Source: Strigamia acuminata
Taxonomy: Eukaryota; Arthropoda; Chilopoda; Geophilomorpha; Linotaeniidae
Assembly (NCBI GenBank): GCA_949358305.1
Contig: OX442314.1
Location: 55,251,369-55,315,368, forward strand
Reading direction: 5' to 3'
Length of the DNA: 64,000 nucleotides
Position numbers and translations under genes: made by a program. The notes below the pieces were generated by a model. That model was not told where the DNA came from. It saw only the letters and a program-made list of their open reading frames with translations, and searched no databases. Of the stretch, positions 10,205 through 21,000 are shown piece by piece. Each line of letters begins with the position of its first letter. Positions within the stretch are counted from its first letter, which is position 1.

Positions 10205-10412
10205 TCAAAACTTTACAAATAAAATTGACATTTCAAAATCTATAAATTAAATGCATAATTTGACAGTCCTCAGATAATGCCAAGCAAAACACACCTTAAA
10301 AATATAATTACTCCTTTTACCTATTTCAATCATTTGTTTCGCATTTATTGCACAAATTACATTTTGTAATACCGGTACTAATAATTTATAAACTTCAGGT
10401 GCAGCCATCATT
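10205..10412. repeat. 0.2-kb dispersed repeat, copy 2
   Basis: Second copy of the repeat at 8193-8403. It ends at the point where the candidate exon at 10403 opens, so the CAG used as its acceptor is also present in copy 1. Confidence 0.7.
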
Positions 10413-10640
10413 ATGTTTCGACTTTCTGATCTTGATTGTCGAACGGGTGGTGTCCAAAATTGTTCTAAAATTAATGGAAAAAACAGATGAATTTAGAGGC
10501 ATTGTATCATTGTATCTAAAAGTGGTGAAGTTTGTGTCGGATTTTTTTTTAGCAGACGATTTGTCTCTTCTGAAACGATTAGAGAAAATTTGGACTGCGA
10601 TGAGAGGTGCGAGAGCTGCACCAAGTGCATTGCGCTGCAG
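10403..10640 (+). other. Candidate exon upstream of the truncated N4BP2 copy
   Basis: The frame is open from about 10348. Its tail encodes KFVSDFFLADDLSLLKRLE and ends at a strong donor CTGCAG|GTAAGT (10640/10641). An acceptor-like ACTTCAG|GTGCAG lies near 10397-10405. The second N4BP2 copy at 29398 starts exactly at this donor (TGCGCTGCAGGTAAGT), so the upstream part was left out of that duplication. No family is recognised. It could be a 5' exon or the end of a neighbouring gene. Confidence 0.3.
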
Positions 10641-11029
10641 GTAAGTGATCAGCGCGCAGGGGCAGCTGGTCACAATGATATTCCAATTGTATGTGCCGTA
10701 TATAATCAAACAAAAAAATTGTTTTGATTCGAAAAACAGCAGCTCTTAGACTCTTAGACGATTCATGTGTATAAGGGAAATTTTAATACTTCAATAATCG
10801 CAAATAAAACTGTAAAAAAAAAATGTTCATTTCATTAAACGACTCAAATAAAATGAAACAAAATCTCAATTTCACTAAAACTCTCAAAAATTAAAAAAAT
10901 TAAATAAAACTAAAAAATAATCCCAATTCACTAAATTAATTTGCAAAAAAAATCCTACGAATCTCTCTGAACGGCTCACCCGGAATCCCGTAGAACAAAA
11001 AATAGTACGACAACACACAACGTAATCTG

Positions 11030-11061
11030 TGACGTCACCACAGCTCTAACGCTCCCACGTG
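11030..11061 (+). promoter_or_regulatory. CRE and E-box in the promoter of the truncated N4BP2 copy
   Basis: A perfect CRE palindrome TGACGTCA (11030-11037) and an E-box CACGTG (11056-11061) stand 140-170 bp before the start codon. The same pair is at 29780-29811 before the full gene. Binding is inferred from the consensus sequences only. Confidence 0.4.
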
Positions 11062-11200
11062 AGAAACCCTAGCAATTCAGCAACCATATTTGTCTGCATT
11101 GTTCTAGGCAAATCTTTTAAATGCGTCGTGCGAAACTCACACGTTGTTCTCCGCCATAAATTTACCACAACAAAATAATGCGTGCGACCCTCCACACATC

Positions 11201-12304
11201 ATGCCCAAGAAAAAGATGGACGAATACCCAACTTCTGCGGCGAAAGAAGACACGCTAAAGTACTTACAAGACACGTTTGTCAACCGCGTCGACCCGGACG
11301 TCGTTTACTTCATCCTATCCGAACGAGACTACGATCGTAAATCCCGCAACAACAACAAAAACCAAAACGCCACAATCTCTAATTTCCTTTCGTTTTCCAG
11401 TCGATTCCACCTTACAAGCCTTGCTGACCATATCAAACGAGAACTACGAACCTTGCGTCGAAGAACAACAACACCCGGAACTGGATCCCCAACCGCCACA
11501 ACCAGAAAACAACTGCGGAGAAATACTCCGACTGTCCGAAATACTCAACTCGGAAGTCAAACCACCAGTATGTTGCACCTCGCCCGAAACGTGTCGTCTA
11601 CGGCCGTCGTCGCCCTCGTACCGATCGGACGAAGCCCTCTACATCGTCGAACACCCCGCCGACAAAACCACCGCGGTTTCCTCCGCCCAAGACTACGCGC
11701 AACCGTCGGACAAACCGAGCCCGTCGCCCGACCGCCAATGCACCACCCACGCGCCCCCGGAGACGAAAACGTCGACCACAAACGCCACAATATCGATCGT
11801 CGAGAAAAAAAACGACCTCAACGAAGCGGTGAGTCCTCAATCCGACAATCGCATCGAACCAGACGCAGATTCGGCTGTTATCCGAGTGCCCAGCCCTACG
11901 CACGAGCCCCGGAAGGACATCGAAAAACACTTCAACCCGTCGGAAATGGGCGACTCCATCCCGCTAGCGACGTGCGCTCAGAACCGTCCGTTTTATTACT
12001 TCCCGTTCGTCTCGTCGAAAGCGATTCCCTTGCATCAATTCCCGTTCCCGCAGCCGCGAAAACCGTGCAATCACTCGAGTCCGAAGTTCCAGGCGCGCGG
12101 GATCGAGTCGCGGGCGGTCCTGCAACTTCCGCCGGTCATGGCACGCGCGCAACCGTCGAATTTACTGAGCCCGAAGACGCAGCCGCGTGCGATCGAGCGC
12201 CCGCGCCGCTCGTCGCCGGTCGACCGCTTGATAGAGATCCAACGCACGGAAGACAAACTGGTCGTGCTGCTCCGTGGGCTGCCGGGCAGCGGCAAATCGA
12301 CGCT
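11201..12304 (+). pseudogene. Truncated 5' duplicate of the N4BP2-like gene
   Basis: The segment 10631-12304 duplicates 29398-31056 at high identity, including promoter, start codon (ATG 11201, MPKKKMDEYPTS), the 64-bp first intron (11337-11400) and the front of exon 2. The frame is open up to the P-loop (LRGLPGSGKSTL), where the copy stops and a minisatellite begins, so all of the kinase, second CUE, DUF1771 and Smr parts are missing. It differs from the full gene by scattered substitutions and a 3-bp length change near 11920. With promoter and start intact it might still be transcribed, giving a disordered N-terminal peptide of about 370 residues ending in repeat sequence. I call it a pseudogene on structure, not on a broken frame. 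Confidence 0.85.
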
Positions 12305-14031
12305 CGAGAAAAAATGAATTTTCACGAGAAAAAATAAATTTTCACGAGAAAAAAAGAAAAAAAAATGCATTTTCAACTGAAAAAATGAAAAAAAAATGCA
12401 TTTTTAACTGAAAAAATGCATTTTCAACTGAAAAAATGAATTTTCACAAGAAAAAATGAATTTTCACGAGAAAAAAAGAAAAAAAAATGCATTTTTAACT
12501 GAAAAAATGAAAAAAAAATGCATTTTCAACTGAAAAAAAGAAAAAAAAATGCATTTTCAACTGAAAAAATGAAAAAAAAATGCATTTTTAACTGAAAAAA
12601 TGCATTTTCAACTGAAAAAATGAATTTTCACGAGAAAAAATGAATTTTCACGAGAAAAAAAGAAAAAAAAATGCATTTTTAACTGAAAAAATGAAAAAAA
12701 AATGCATTTTCAACTGAAAAAAAGAAAAAAAAATGCATTTTTAACTGAAAAAATGAAAAAAAAATGCATTTTCAACTGAAAAAATGAAAAAAAAATGCAT
12801 TTTTAACTGAAAAAATGAAAAAAAAATGCATTTTCAACTGAAAAAATGAAAAAAAAATGCATTTTTAACTGAAAAAATGCATTTTCAACTGAAAAAATGC
12901 ATTTTCAACTGAAAAAATGAATTTTCACGAGAAAAAATGAATTTTCACGAGAAAAAAAGAAAAAAAAAATGCATTTTTAACTGAAAAAATGAAAAAAAAA
13001 TGCATTTTCAACTGAAAAAATGAAAAAAAAATGCATTTTTAACTGAAAAAATGCATTTTCAACTGAAAAAATGAATTTTCACGAGAAAAAATGAATTTTC
13101 ACGAGAAAAAAAGAAAAAAAAATGCATTTTTAACTGAAAAAAAGAAAAAAAAATGCATTTTCAACTGAAAAAATGAAAAAAAAATGCATTTTTAACTGAA
13201 AAAATGCATTTTCAACTGAAAAAATGAAAAAAAAATGCATTTTCAACTGAAAAAATGAAAAAAAAATGCATTTTTAACTGAAAAAATGAAAAAAAAATGC
13301 ATTTTCAACTGAAAAAATGAAAAAAAAATGCATTTTTAACTGAAAAAATGCATTTTCAACTGAAAAAATGCATTTTCAACTGAAAAAATGAATTTTCACG
13401 AGAAAAAATGAATTTTCACGAGAAAAAAAGAAAAAAAAATGCATTTTTAACTGAAAAAATGAAAAAAAAATGCATTTTTAACTGAAAAAATGAAAAAAAA
13501 ATGCATTTTTAACTGAAAAAATGCATTTTCAACTGAAAAAATGAATTTTCACGAGAAAAAATGAATTTTCACGAGAAAAAAAGAAAAAAAAATGCATTTT
13601 TAACTGAAAAAAAGAAAAAAAAATGCATTTTCAACTGAAAAAATGAAAAAAAAATGCATTTTTAACTGAAAAAATGCATTTTCAACTGAAAAAATGAATT
13701 TTCACGAGAAAAAATGAATTTTCACGAGAAAAAAAGAAAAAAAAATGCATTTTTAACTGAAAAAATGAAAAAAAAATGCATTTTCAACTGAAAAAATGAA
13801 AAAAAAATGCATTTTTAACTGAAAAAATGCATTTTCAACTGAAAAAATGCATTTTCAACTGAAAAAATGAATTTTCACGAGAAAAAAAGAAAAAAAAATG
13901 CATTTTTAACTGAAAAAATAAATTTTCACGAGAAAAAATGAATTTTCACGAGAAAAAATGAAAAAAAAAGCATTTTCAACTGAAAAAATGCATTTTCAAC
14001 TAAAAAAAAAAATTTTCACGAGAAGAAAACG
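12303..14031. repeat. A-rich minisatellite with 20-bp and 31-bp units
   Basis: About 1.7 kb of tandem units. The 20-bp types are TGAAAAAATGCATTTTCAAC, the same with TTTTAAC, and GAGAAAAAATGAATTTTCAC. A 31-bp type is the first with an extra ATGAAAAAAAA segment. The types alternate in larger blocks that recur with irregular spacing, a higher-order structure. It starts exactly at the break in the N4BP2 duplicate, at a GAGAAAA that overlaps the gene sequence ACGCTCG. Confidence 0.95.
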
Positions 14032-14255
14032 TTTTCAAGTGAAATAAATCCAAGTGAAAAATAATGCATTTTCTTCACAAGAGAGAAAAAAACGAGTTTT
14101 CTTTCAAGTGGGAAATGCAAGTGGAATTAAAATTGCATTTCTTTCCGGGAGAAAATTGCCCTTTTGTTGAACATTAGGTTTAGAAAATAAGTTAACTTAT
14201 TTGGTTAAGGAAAGGTTAGCTTTTTTAAGCTTTTTTAAGCTTTTTTAAGGCTTAA

Positions 14256-14632
14256 AAAATATGTAATTTTTCAAACCGCAGCGCCACCTGGCGGATGCCA
14301 AAATGTTGGCCCGATATGGATTTTGATTTTTTCGATACCAAAAAGCGTTCTAAAAATTCTGAAACCAGGTTAAATCTGGTTGAAATGAAAATTCTTATCT
14401 GACCATATATTTTGTTTTTTAATATTGTCTAGAAAAAGTACTTTGTTGAAGCTTTTTTGGCACGATCACGGCAAACACGAAACAATCTGCGATAGTAGTG
14501 CACTCTGGCGGCGATTTGAAGACCAATATAAAAGAAAGCCTTTTTCAAAAACTTGCTTTTTTATATTTACGCGTTTTATTGTCAAACATTTTCTTTCCTT
14601 ACCAAGGAATTGGATCGAAACATCATCTTTTA
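14256..14632. repeat. 0.4-kb duplicated block, copy A
   Basis: The stretch from TTTCAAACCGCAGCGCC to GATCGAAACATCATC is repeated at 14928-15312. Copy A is uninterrupted and so preserves the pre-insertion sequence of the Gypsy target (AAACATCATCTTTTATTG). A frame beginning near 14425 is shared by both copies but has no ATG and no recognised product. The block is preceded by three 10-bp units AGCTTTTTTA. Confidence 0.8.
14281..14294. promoter_or_regulatory. CTCF-like motif GCGCCACCTGGCGG
   Basis: The 14-mer resembles the CTCF core on its reverse strand (animal consensus GCGCCMYCTRSTGG) with one mismatch. It is repeated at 14947-14960. Factor identity is inference. Confidence 0.35.
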
Positions 14633-14675
14633 TTGAGTTGAATAATAACCGATCGACAAATAACCTCCAATTTTT

Positions 14676-14706
<31 letters not shown>

Positions 14707-14832
14707 AATTAATTCTATTCCACGAAATTTCATTACAATAATTTTGCCAATACATTTCACGACATTACCTATTGTTGCATCCGAGTTGAATAATTAATTA
14801 ATAAATAAATAAATAAATAAATAATAAATAAT

Positions 14833-14871
<39 letters not shown>

Positions 14872-14927
14872 TTTTTTTATCTCCAAAAACATAGGCTTAA
14901 AAAAACGAATTGTGACGTCACTAACTC
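14633..14927. repeat. Homopolymer and AT-rich spacer
   Basis: Contains T-runs near 14680-14703 and 14837-14871 and a TAAA tetranucleotide run near 14803-14830. The piece around CCTATTGTTGCATCC recurs after the Gypsy element at 29355-29397, showing a third partial copy of this block. Confidence 0.8.
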
Positions 14928-15312
14928 TGTAATCTTTCAAACCGCAGCGCCACCTGGCGGAACCTGTGTCCTTTAATGGATGCAGCCAAAATGTTGGCCC
15001 AATACGGATTTTGATGTTTTCGATACCAAAGAACGTTCTAAAAATTCTGAAACCAGGTTAAATCTGGTTGAAATGAAAATTCTTATCTGACCATATATTT
15101 TGTTTTTTAATATTGTCTAGAAAAAGTACTTTGTTGAAGCTTTTTTGGCACGATCACGGCAAACACGAAACAATCTGCGATAGTAGTGCACTCTGGCGGC
15201 GATTTGAAGACCAATATAAAAGTCAATTTTCAAAAACTTGCTTTTTTATATTTACTTGTTTTATTTTCAAACATTTTCTTCTTTCCTTACTAAGGAATTG
15301 GATCGAAACATC
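14928..15312. repeat. 0.4-kb duplicated block, copy B, Gypsy target
   Basis: Near-identical to 14256-14632. It ends at CATC (15309-15312), the target duplication of the Gypsy element, and its continuation is found after the 3' LTR at 29335. It carries the second CTCF-like motif. Confidence 0.8.
14947..14960. promoter_or_regulatory. CTCF-like motif, second copy
   Basis: Identical to the motif at 14281-14294, carried by the block duplication. Confidence 0.35.
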
Positions 15313-15984
15313 TGTCACGGGCAGGTTACCCACCCTTCTTTTTTATTCATTTCTAACTTAGACTGACCCAATCTTAAGTTTTCTTATTTTTTCCCAATCT
15401 TTCTTTTCATCTAACATCGATGAATCATCTCTAAATATATGCGCAGCCTCATTGCGCGCATCTTATTATTTCCAACAATTAACTTTATCTTATACCTTCC
15501 ACCCCCTCACCCACTCCAATCGACCTGGTCACATGACTCATGTTTACCTGGTCGCTACTTTTATCCATAATACACACTTCTCATATTTCTCTCAACGAGT
15601 TAACACCTCTTAGATTGAATTGAGTTTGTCAATCTTTATTTTGCGCTTTAACACGCGCCCCTTCTAATTTAACACTTAATAGCGCCTCTTTTTGCCCACC
15701 TTTTATCCCTTCGCATGCCTGTGACATCCTACGCCCACCCGCATACGAATATCACTGCGCATACTCATTCTTTTTAAACGTAAAGACCCACAACGTGAGA
15801 TTGAGCCCGTCGAATATAAATAATGTGTGTTACAGCGAGTTAGGTTTATTCACCGTCCGATATCCGCATATGACGATGGCACAAACAGAGTAAATCTACG
15901 AACTTTGCCCGCTGATTTGCGCTAACATCACCTTGCGCGTAAATTCAGATCAAATCAATTAAACATCTAAGTTGATTCGTAACA
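15313..15984 (+). repeat. 5' LTR
   Basis: 672 bp, TG...CA ends. TATAAATA at 15815-15822 is the likely promoter element, placing transcription start some 25-30 bp downstream, so U3 is about 500 bp. The final 140 bp would be R and U5. Confidence 0.95.
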
Positions 15985-15988
15985 AACA

Positions 15989-16009
15989 TGGCGAGCCTGA
16001 CAGGATTCG
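15989..16009 (+). promoter_or_regulatory. tRNA primer-binding site
   Basis: Four bases after the LTR, TGGCGAGCCTGACAGGATTC can pair with a tRNA 3' end finishing GGCTCGCCA. The match extends into the T-arm sequence (GATTCG), about 20 pairs, which is typical of LTR-element priming. I cannot assign the tRNA isotype with certainty. Confidence 0.75.
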
Positions 16010-16088
16010 CTCTCACCTATAAGGCTTAAACGCGCGAAAAGGTTAGTTTTTTGAGTTATTTATTTAATCATTTCACATTTTCTTCATC

Positions 16089-18059
16089 ATGTCGAGACAG
16101 TTGGGAGGTGACGGAATTCGTCCCGTCACACGCGATCCATTTGATTTCAGTGAGTTAGAAATGGAGCAGGAATGGCAACAGTCCGAGCGGAGGAGTGGTG
16201 TTCGCCGGGAAGAAGAAAGGGAATTTCGAGAGTGGCAGCAACACGACCAATTACGAAGAAATCGTATCGAACCACAGGAAACGCTTGTGAGTATTGCGCA
16301 ACAACAGCCAGCCCCATCAAATCATATCATGACAATGGCTGTTGCAAATTCACGAGCGCAACCTCAAGTAAATTTTGCCACGTCAACACCCGCTGACTTT
16401 TTGGCGGCGCCATCTTTTTTCGATTCGACTCAGCCTAGAGCATTAGTAGACCCCGTCACATTAAATACGGAAGGTTTGCTGATGTCCGACTTGCGCAACC
16501 AATACTATGCTCAAACACGAGGTCTAGTAAATGAGATTCGCGAAATATTCCAACAAGGCCCTCGCTCTCTACGAACAGGGACCGCACGGTCTCTAGACGG
16601 TGGATCCTCGCATGGCTCCATAAGAGTTAAAGGCACCTCGGCACCATATGATTTAGGACTTCCCACAGCATGTCTGCACCAGCATCGGGAAGTTGAACAT
16701 CGAGGCCAGCAGACGAGAACGTCCGCGCAGGCTGCGCAAATTGTTTACACAACAACCACGCCGCCAATGCCGGCGATGGCAACGATCTATACCCAGGCTC
16801 CATCACAGGAATCTGCTCATTTGGACCATTCAACACGAGCAAATCGAGATTTAATGAGCTCGATGCTATACTCCAAGATGGGTTATCCTCGGGACAGATC
16901 CGACACCAAGGCAAAGTTGTCACTGCCATCAGTAAGAGCGCAACACGCAAGTAAAGATAAAAATTGTTTCAAGCCTGGAAAACCACCTTTGTTTGATCCA
17001 GATAAAGCTGATCTTGATTACATTAATCTTTTTCTTGCGCATTTGTACGCGCACATGTATTCTATGCAGGCCCCGGTGGATGAATATTTAAAAGTATTTG
17101 TCATTCAAGCAACACGTGGAAGAGCGCAGCGGTGGTGGTTATCACTAAAACCAAAACCAAAAACATGGGAAAACTTTGAGATTTTATTTCGACGAGCTTT
17201 CGCCATGAATTCGGCAGCGGCCAATGTGAAGCTATCTAAGCGAAAACAGCGAAATGGAGAATCTACGATGTCATTTTTAAGTGAGATTGTGTATTATCTT
17301 CAAGTTGCAGGATATACCGACCCAGAGCTCCAATGGGAGAAAGCTCAGAACATGATGCAAACCGAGGTTGTTCATCTCTTGCGCGCATGGAACGTAAACT
17401 CGCTGGACGAGGCGATCCAAAGAGGTAATGACATCGACAATCGTCTACAGCTGGACACCATTCGAGCAGACGAATACAAAGATCTGGGTATGGCTGATCA
17501 ACGAATGCCTTCTCTACGTGATGCGCAACGCCCCACAGTGCTCAAGGCTGCGGAGAAGTCCAAAGGAGACGATGATGTCAAATCTCTCGTGTCCCAGGAC
17601 GTCAAACGTTTTGCGAGGTATCGAAAACAATTCTTAATCGAGTTAGCTGCAGTGCAGGCGAGACCAGAACAATCTCTACCTGCGCAGGAACCCGATACGA
17701 GTAGTAGTAGCAGCGACACGGATGCTGAACTTGAAATTAAGAAGAGCACAGTCGCCGAGGCGGCTCAGAAAGCAACAATTAAAATAAATTCAGCTACTCT
17801 AACGCCTCCAGCGGACGTCCCAAAGGACCATGTGTGCTCTACGTCAATTGTCACGTTTCCACCAGCGCCGAAGCCACCATTAACTGTCAAATGTCCTGAG
17901 AAAGGTACAGCCTGGAGGAAAACACCGAAGGATTGGTGGTATTTGGTCGATTCAGCAACTTGGCATCCGTTGTGCCCCATATGTTACCAGCCATTTAGGA
18001 GGCCGGAAAACTCCGAAGGCCTGAAGTTCGGGAAGCCGGTGGAACCAGGCCGCAAATGA
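16089..18059 (+). CDS. gag: Gag polyprotein of the Gypsy element (656 aa)
   Basis: Structural protein that would package the element RNA. The first 250 residues are polar and look disordered. Residues about 300-460 resemble the retrotransposon gag core (segment QRWWLSLKPKPKTWENFEIL and KQRNGESTMSFLSEIVYYL). The usual CCHC nucleic-acid knuckle is not visible; only one CPIC pair is seen near the C-terminus. The ATG at 16089 is the first in a long open frame 80 bp after the primer-binding site. The stop overlaps the pol start as ATGA, so pol lies in a different frame and may be made by reinitiation or frameshifting. Confidence 0.9.
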   Translation: MSRQLGGDGIRPVTRDPFDFSELEMEQEWQQSERRSGVRREEEREFREWQQHDQLRRNRIEPQETLVSIAQQQPAPSNHIMTMAVANSRAQPQVNFATSTPADFLAAPSFFDSTQPRALVDPVTLNTEGLLMSDLRNQYYAQTRGLVNEIREIFQQGPRSLRTGTARSLDGGSSHGSIRVKGTSAPYDLGLPTACLHQHREVEHRGQQTRTSAQAAQIVYTTTTPPMPAMATIYTQAPSQESAHLDHSTRANRDLMSSMLYSKMGYPRDRSDTKAKLSLPSVRAQHASKDKNCFKPGKPPLFDPDKADLDYINLFLAHLYAHMYSMQAPVDEYLKVFVIQATRGRAQRWWLSLKPKPKTWENFEILFRRAFAMNSAAANVKLSKRKQRNGESTMSFLSEIVYYLQVAGYTDPELQWEKAQNMMQTEVVHLLRAWNVNSLDEAIQRGNDIDNRLQLDTIRADEYKDLGMADQRMPSLRDAQRPTVLKAAEKSKGDDDVKSLVSQDVKRFARYRKQFLIELAAVQARPEQSLPAQEPDTSSSSSDTDAELEIKKSTVAEAAQKATIKINSATLTPPADVPKDHVCSTSIVTFPPAPKPPLTVKCPEKGTAWRKTPKDWWYLVDSATWHPLCPICYQPFRRPENSEGLKFGKPVEPGRK

Positions 18060-21000
18060 GTCGACCGGCCCTTCGCGCAAAACGTCTGAAATCCAAACGA
18101 CGCACTTCACCTTTAATTAACTTGAAAGAGGACAATCCTTCACAGGTTAATTCAACAACATCTCCTACTGTTATTACTCTTTCAGAGTATAAACCTGTGA
18201 GTAGTGTTATTTCTTCATCATCTTCCATCATCACATCAGCTACAAAGGCGTCAGATCTGCAGACTGCCGTTCCCGAAGCTGTAAAGGACGAATTGCCGAA
18301 ATTAACAGATTTGCAACCTGTAATTTCGAAGAAAAACCCGAAAGTGACAATAGTGAGTAAAATTACTAAAACTTTACCAATAATTAAGTCTACTTCCAGT
18401 GCAACAACGACTGAGGCTCCAAAGGAAGTGATCTCTCCTATGAAGGTATCTTTCGTGATGTTAACGCCAGAGGAACTTAAAGAAACTCAAGAACCCATCA
18501 TTGAGATAACGCGCGGGGATCGTTTGTGCAAGAAAGCACCTTGCGTAAAGATTTCCTGGGCTAATGTAGCTTGTACTGCGCTTCTGGACTCAGGCGCACA
18601 AACGTGTGTAATGAGTGAGGATGTGTTTCAACAACTACACGAAAAAATGGGTTTAGACTTCGTGAATCTCCATGAGCGGGTGCAGGTCGCGTCTGGTGAC
18701 ATAGTAGATTCCACCAAGTCGATGCAGCTCGCTTTGCGCGCCCCAATAGGCATAATAAAATTCATTTGCATGGTTTTACCCGATGCCAAAATGGATATGC
18801 TCCTTGGACGTGATTTCTGCACAGCGGCCGGAATCGACATCGACCATGCGAGACAGCAGTGGAGCATGGTGGGCTCAAATGAGATTCGCAAATTCATGAC
18901 TTATGAAGAAGCAAAAAAGTCAGAGTCAATTCTGATTTTGCCATTTGCGCCAGAAGAAACGCAGGATCCATCCAACCCACCGGCGGCCATTAGTGAGATC
19001 GTTCCGACGAAAATACTAAGGAAACCGGATCCGGTGAGTGAAATTAACTGCCTCCTCCTGGCGCATAGACCCTTGCAACAAGAAATATTCGAGTATCCAC
19101 ATGACGATGCGCAGTATCGAGTTAAACAAGTTCGACATCGTGCGCAACGCGAATGGTCGAATATTTGGTCCCCAAAGAGGAAAGAAACTTCTAGAATTTC
19201 CTCCAATTTAAAAAAGACAATTTTACGTAAATTAACTTTGAGTCAGTTCCGACGATTACGACGCTTACGACGAAAAATCAATGTTATTCGTCCAATTGCC
19301 AAACAACTCGTTGCGCAACGTGCTAAAGACATCAATGCCAAGAAGGAGTCGAAAATCAACATCTTTTCGATTGCGCAACCTGACAATGGTGGGAATAACT
19401 CTAAAATGAACATTAATGACATTAATTTTTTGCAGTACCAACCTAGTGGAGATCCAACCGATTTAGATTGGATTTACCACCAGTTGTGGAACCAATTAAC
19501 AGTGCCACAGATAAAACTATTAATTAAAACATTGCAGCCCATTTCGCAAATCTTTCGTGAAGAAATTGGTTTATGTAATAACACCGAGTACGAGGTGAAC
19601 CTGAAACCGGATTTTCGTCCAATTCATGTCCCTGTGCGCCCGGTAAACCCTGCGAAAAAGGCGATAATTGATAAATATATCGACAAAAAGCTGCAGCAAG
19701 GTATTATTCGGCGATCCCAAAGTGATTGCGCCGTTGCTCCAGTCGTCGTACCTAAGAAGACAGGCGAATGGAGAACTGCTATGGATTTTCGCCCCATTAA
19801 TGCGCAAACAATTCCGGACGTTTACCCACTTCCAGACATTGATAACATTTTTGCATATTTGGGAGGTGCGCATTGGTTTTCGATAATCGACGGACGCGAA
19901 GCTTTCCATCAGATCGGCGTGCGCAAAGGTGACGAACGGTATTTAGCTTTCATAACACATCGAGGTTTATTCGAATATGTGCGCATGCCTTTCGGACCTA
20001 TCAACGGACCCGCTACCCTCCAACGAGCGATGAATAAGACTCTTGCAAAGTATCTTTACAAATTTGTGTTTGTGTATATTGATGACGTGATTATTTTTAG
20101 CCGAACTTTCGAGGAACACGTGCAACATTTGCGCCTCGTTTTAGAGGAATTGTTCAACGCTGGATTCACCATGAACGCCAACAAAACTGAGCTTTGTCAA
20201 AAAAGACTCGAGGTTTTGGGACACATAGTGGAATCTGGCCAGATTACACCAAATCCAAAGAAAGTGGTTGCTATTCAAAATTATCCCGCGCCAACCAATT
20301 TGCGCGAATTACAACGATTTAAGGGCATGGTAGGTTATTACCAATCATTCATTGCAAATTTTTCCAAAATTAGCGAAGTTTTCCGACCATTGCTTAAAAA
20401 GGACGCAACTTGGATTTGGACAGATGCGCAGCAATTAGCGTTCGAATATCTGAAAGACCAGATTGCGATACCAACATTGAAAAGACGTTTTCCCAGTTGG
20501 AAAAAACCATTTATACTGCAGACCGATGCCAGTTATTCTGGATTAGGTGCTGCTTTAATGCAACTTAACGATGAAGGTGTGAGAATTCCAATCGCATTTG
20601 CCTCTCGCGCATTAAACAGCGCTGAAAAGAACTATAAAGTAACCGAAATCGAATGCTTGGCCGCGGTTTGGGGTGTCAAACGCTTTCGCGCATATCTCGA
20701 GATGATGCCATTCTACCTCGAGAGCGACCATCAATCTCTTAAGTGGTTATTTCAGCAAAGGGAACCAACTGGACGGTTAGCCCGTTGGGTACTATCGTTA
20801 AGTGATTATAAATTCACGTTTTTGCACTGCTCAGGATGCAAAAATAAGGTGGCGGATGCACTGAGTCGAGCTCCTGTCGACCCACCTGAAGTCGACGATG
20901 AGGATGATAGCCCGGAGGTCGACGAGGCGTGCTATCTTGCCTATTTTGATGATTGCAACGAGTGGCCGGCCCTTAATATCATCAAGGAATTGCTAAAAGA

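Noticed and set aside
12303-14031. CRISPR-like array of regular repeats
   Set aside because: Units are contiguous without unique spacers and the sequence is eukaryotic; it is a minisatellite.
14425-15361. Pair of similar frames encoding KSTLLKLFWHDHGKHETICD
   Set aside because: Similarity is due to the 0.4-kb block duplication; neither has an ATG, and the second runs into the Gypsy LTR.
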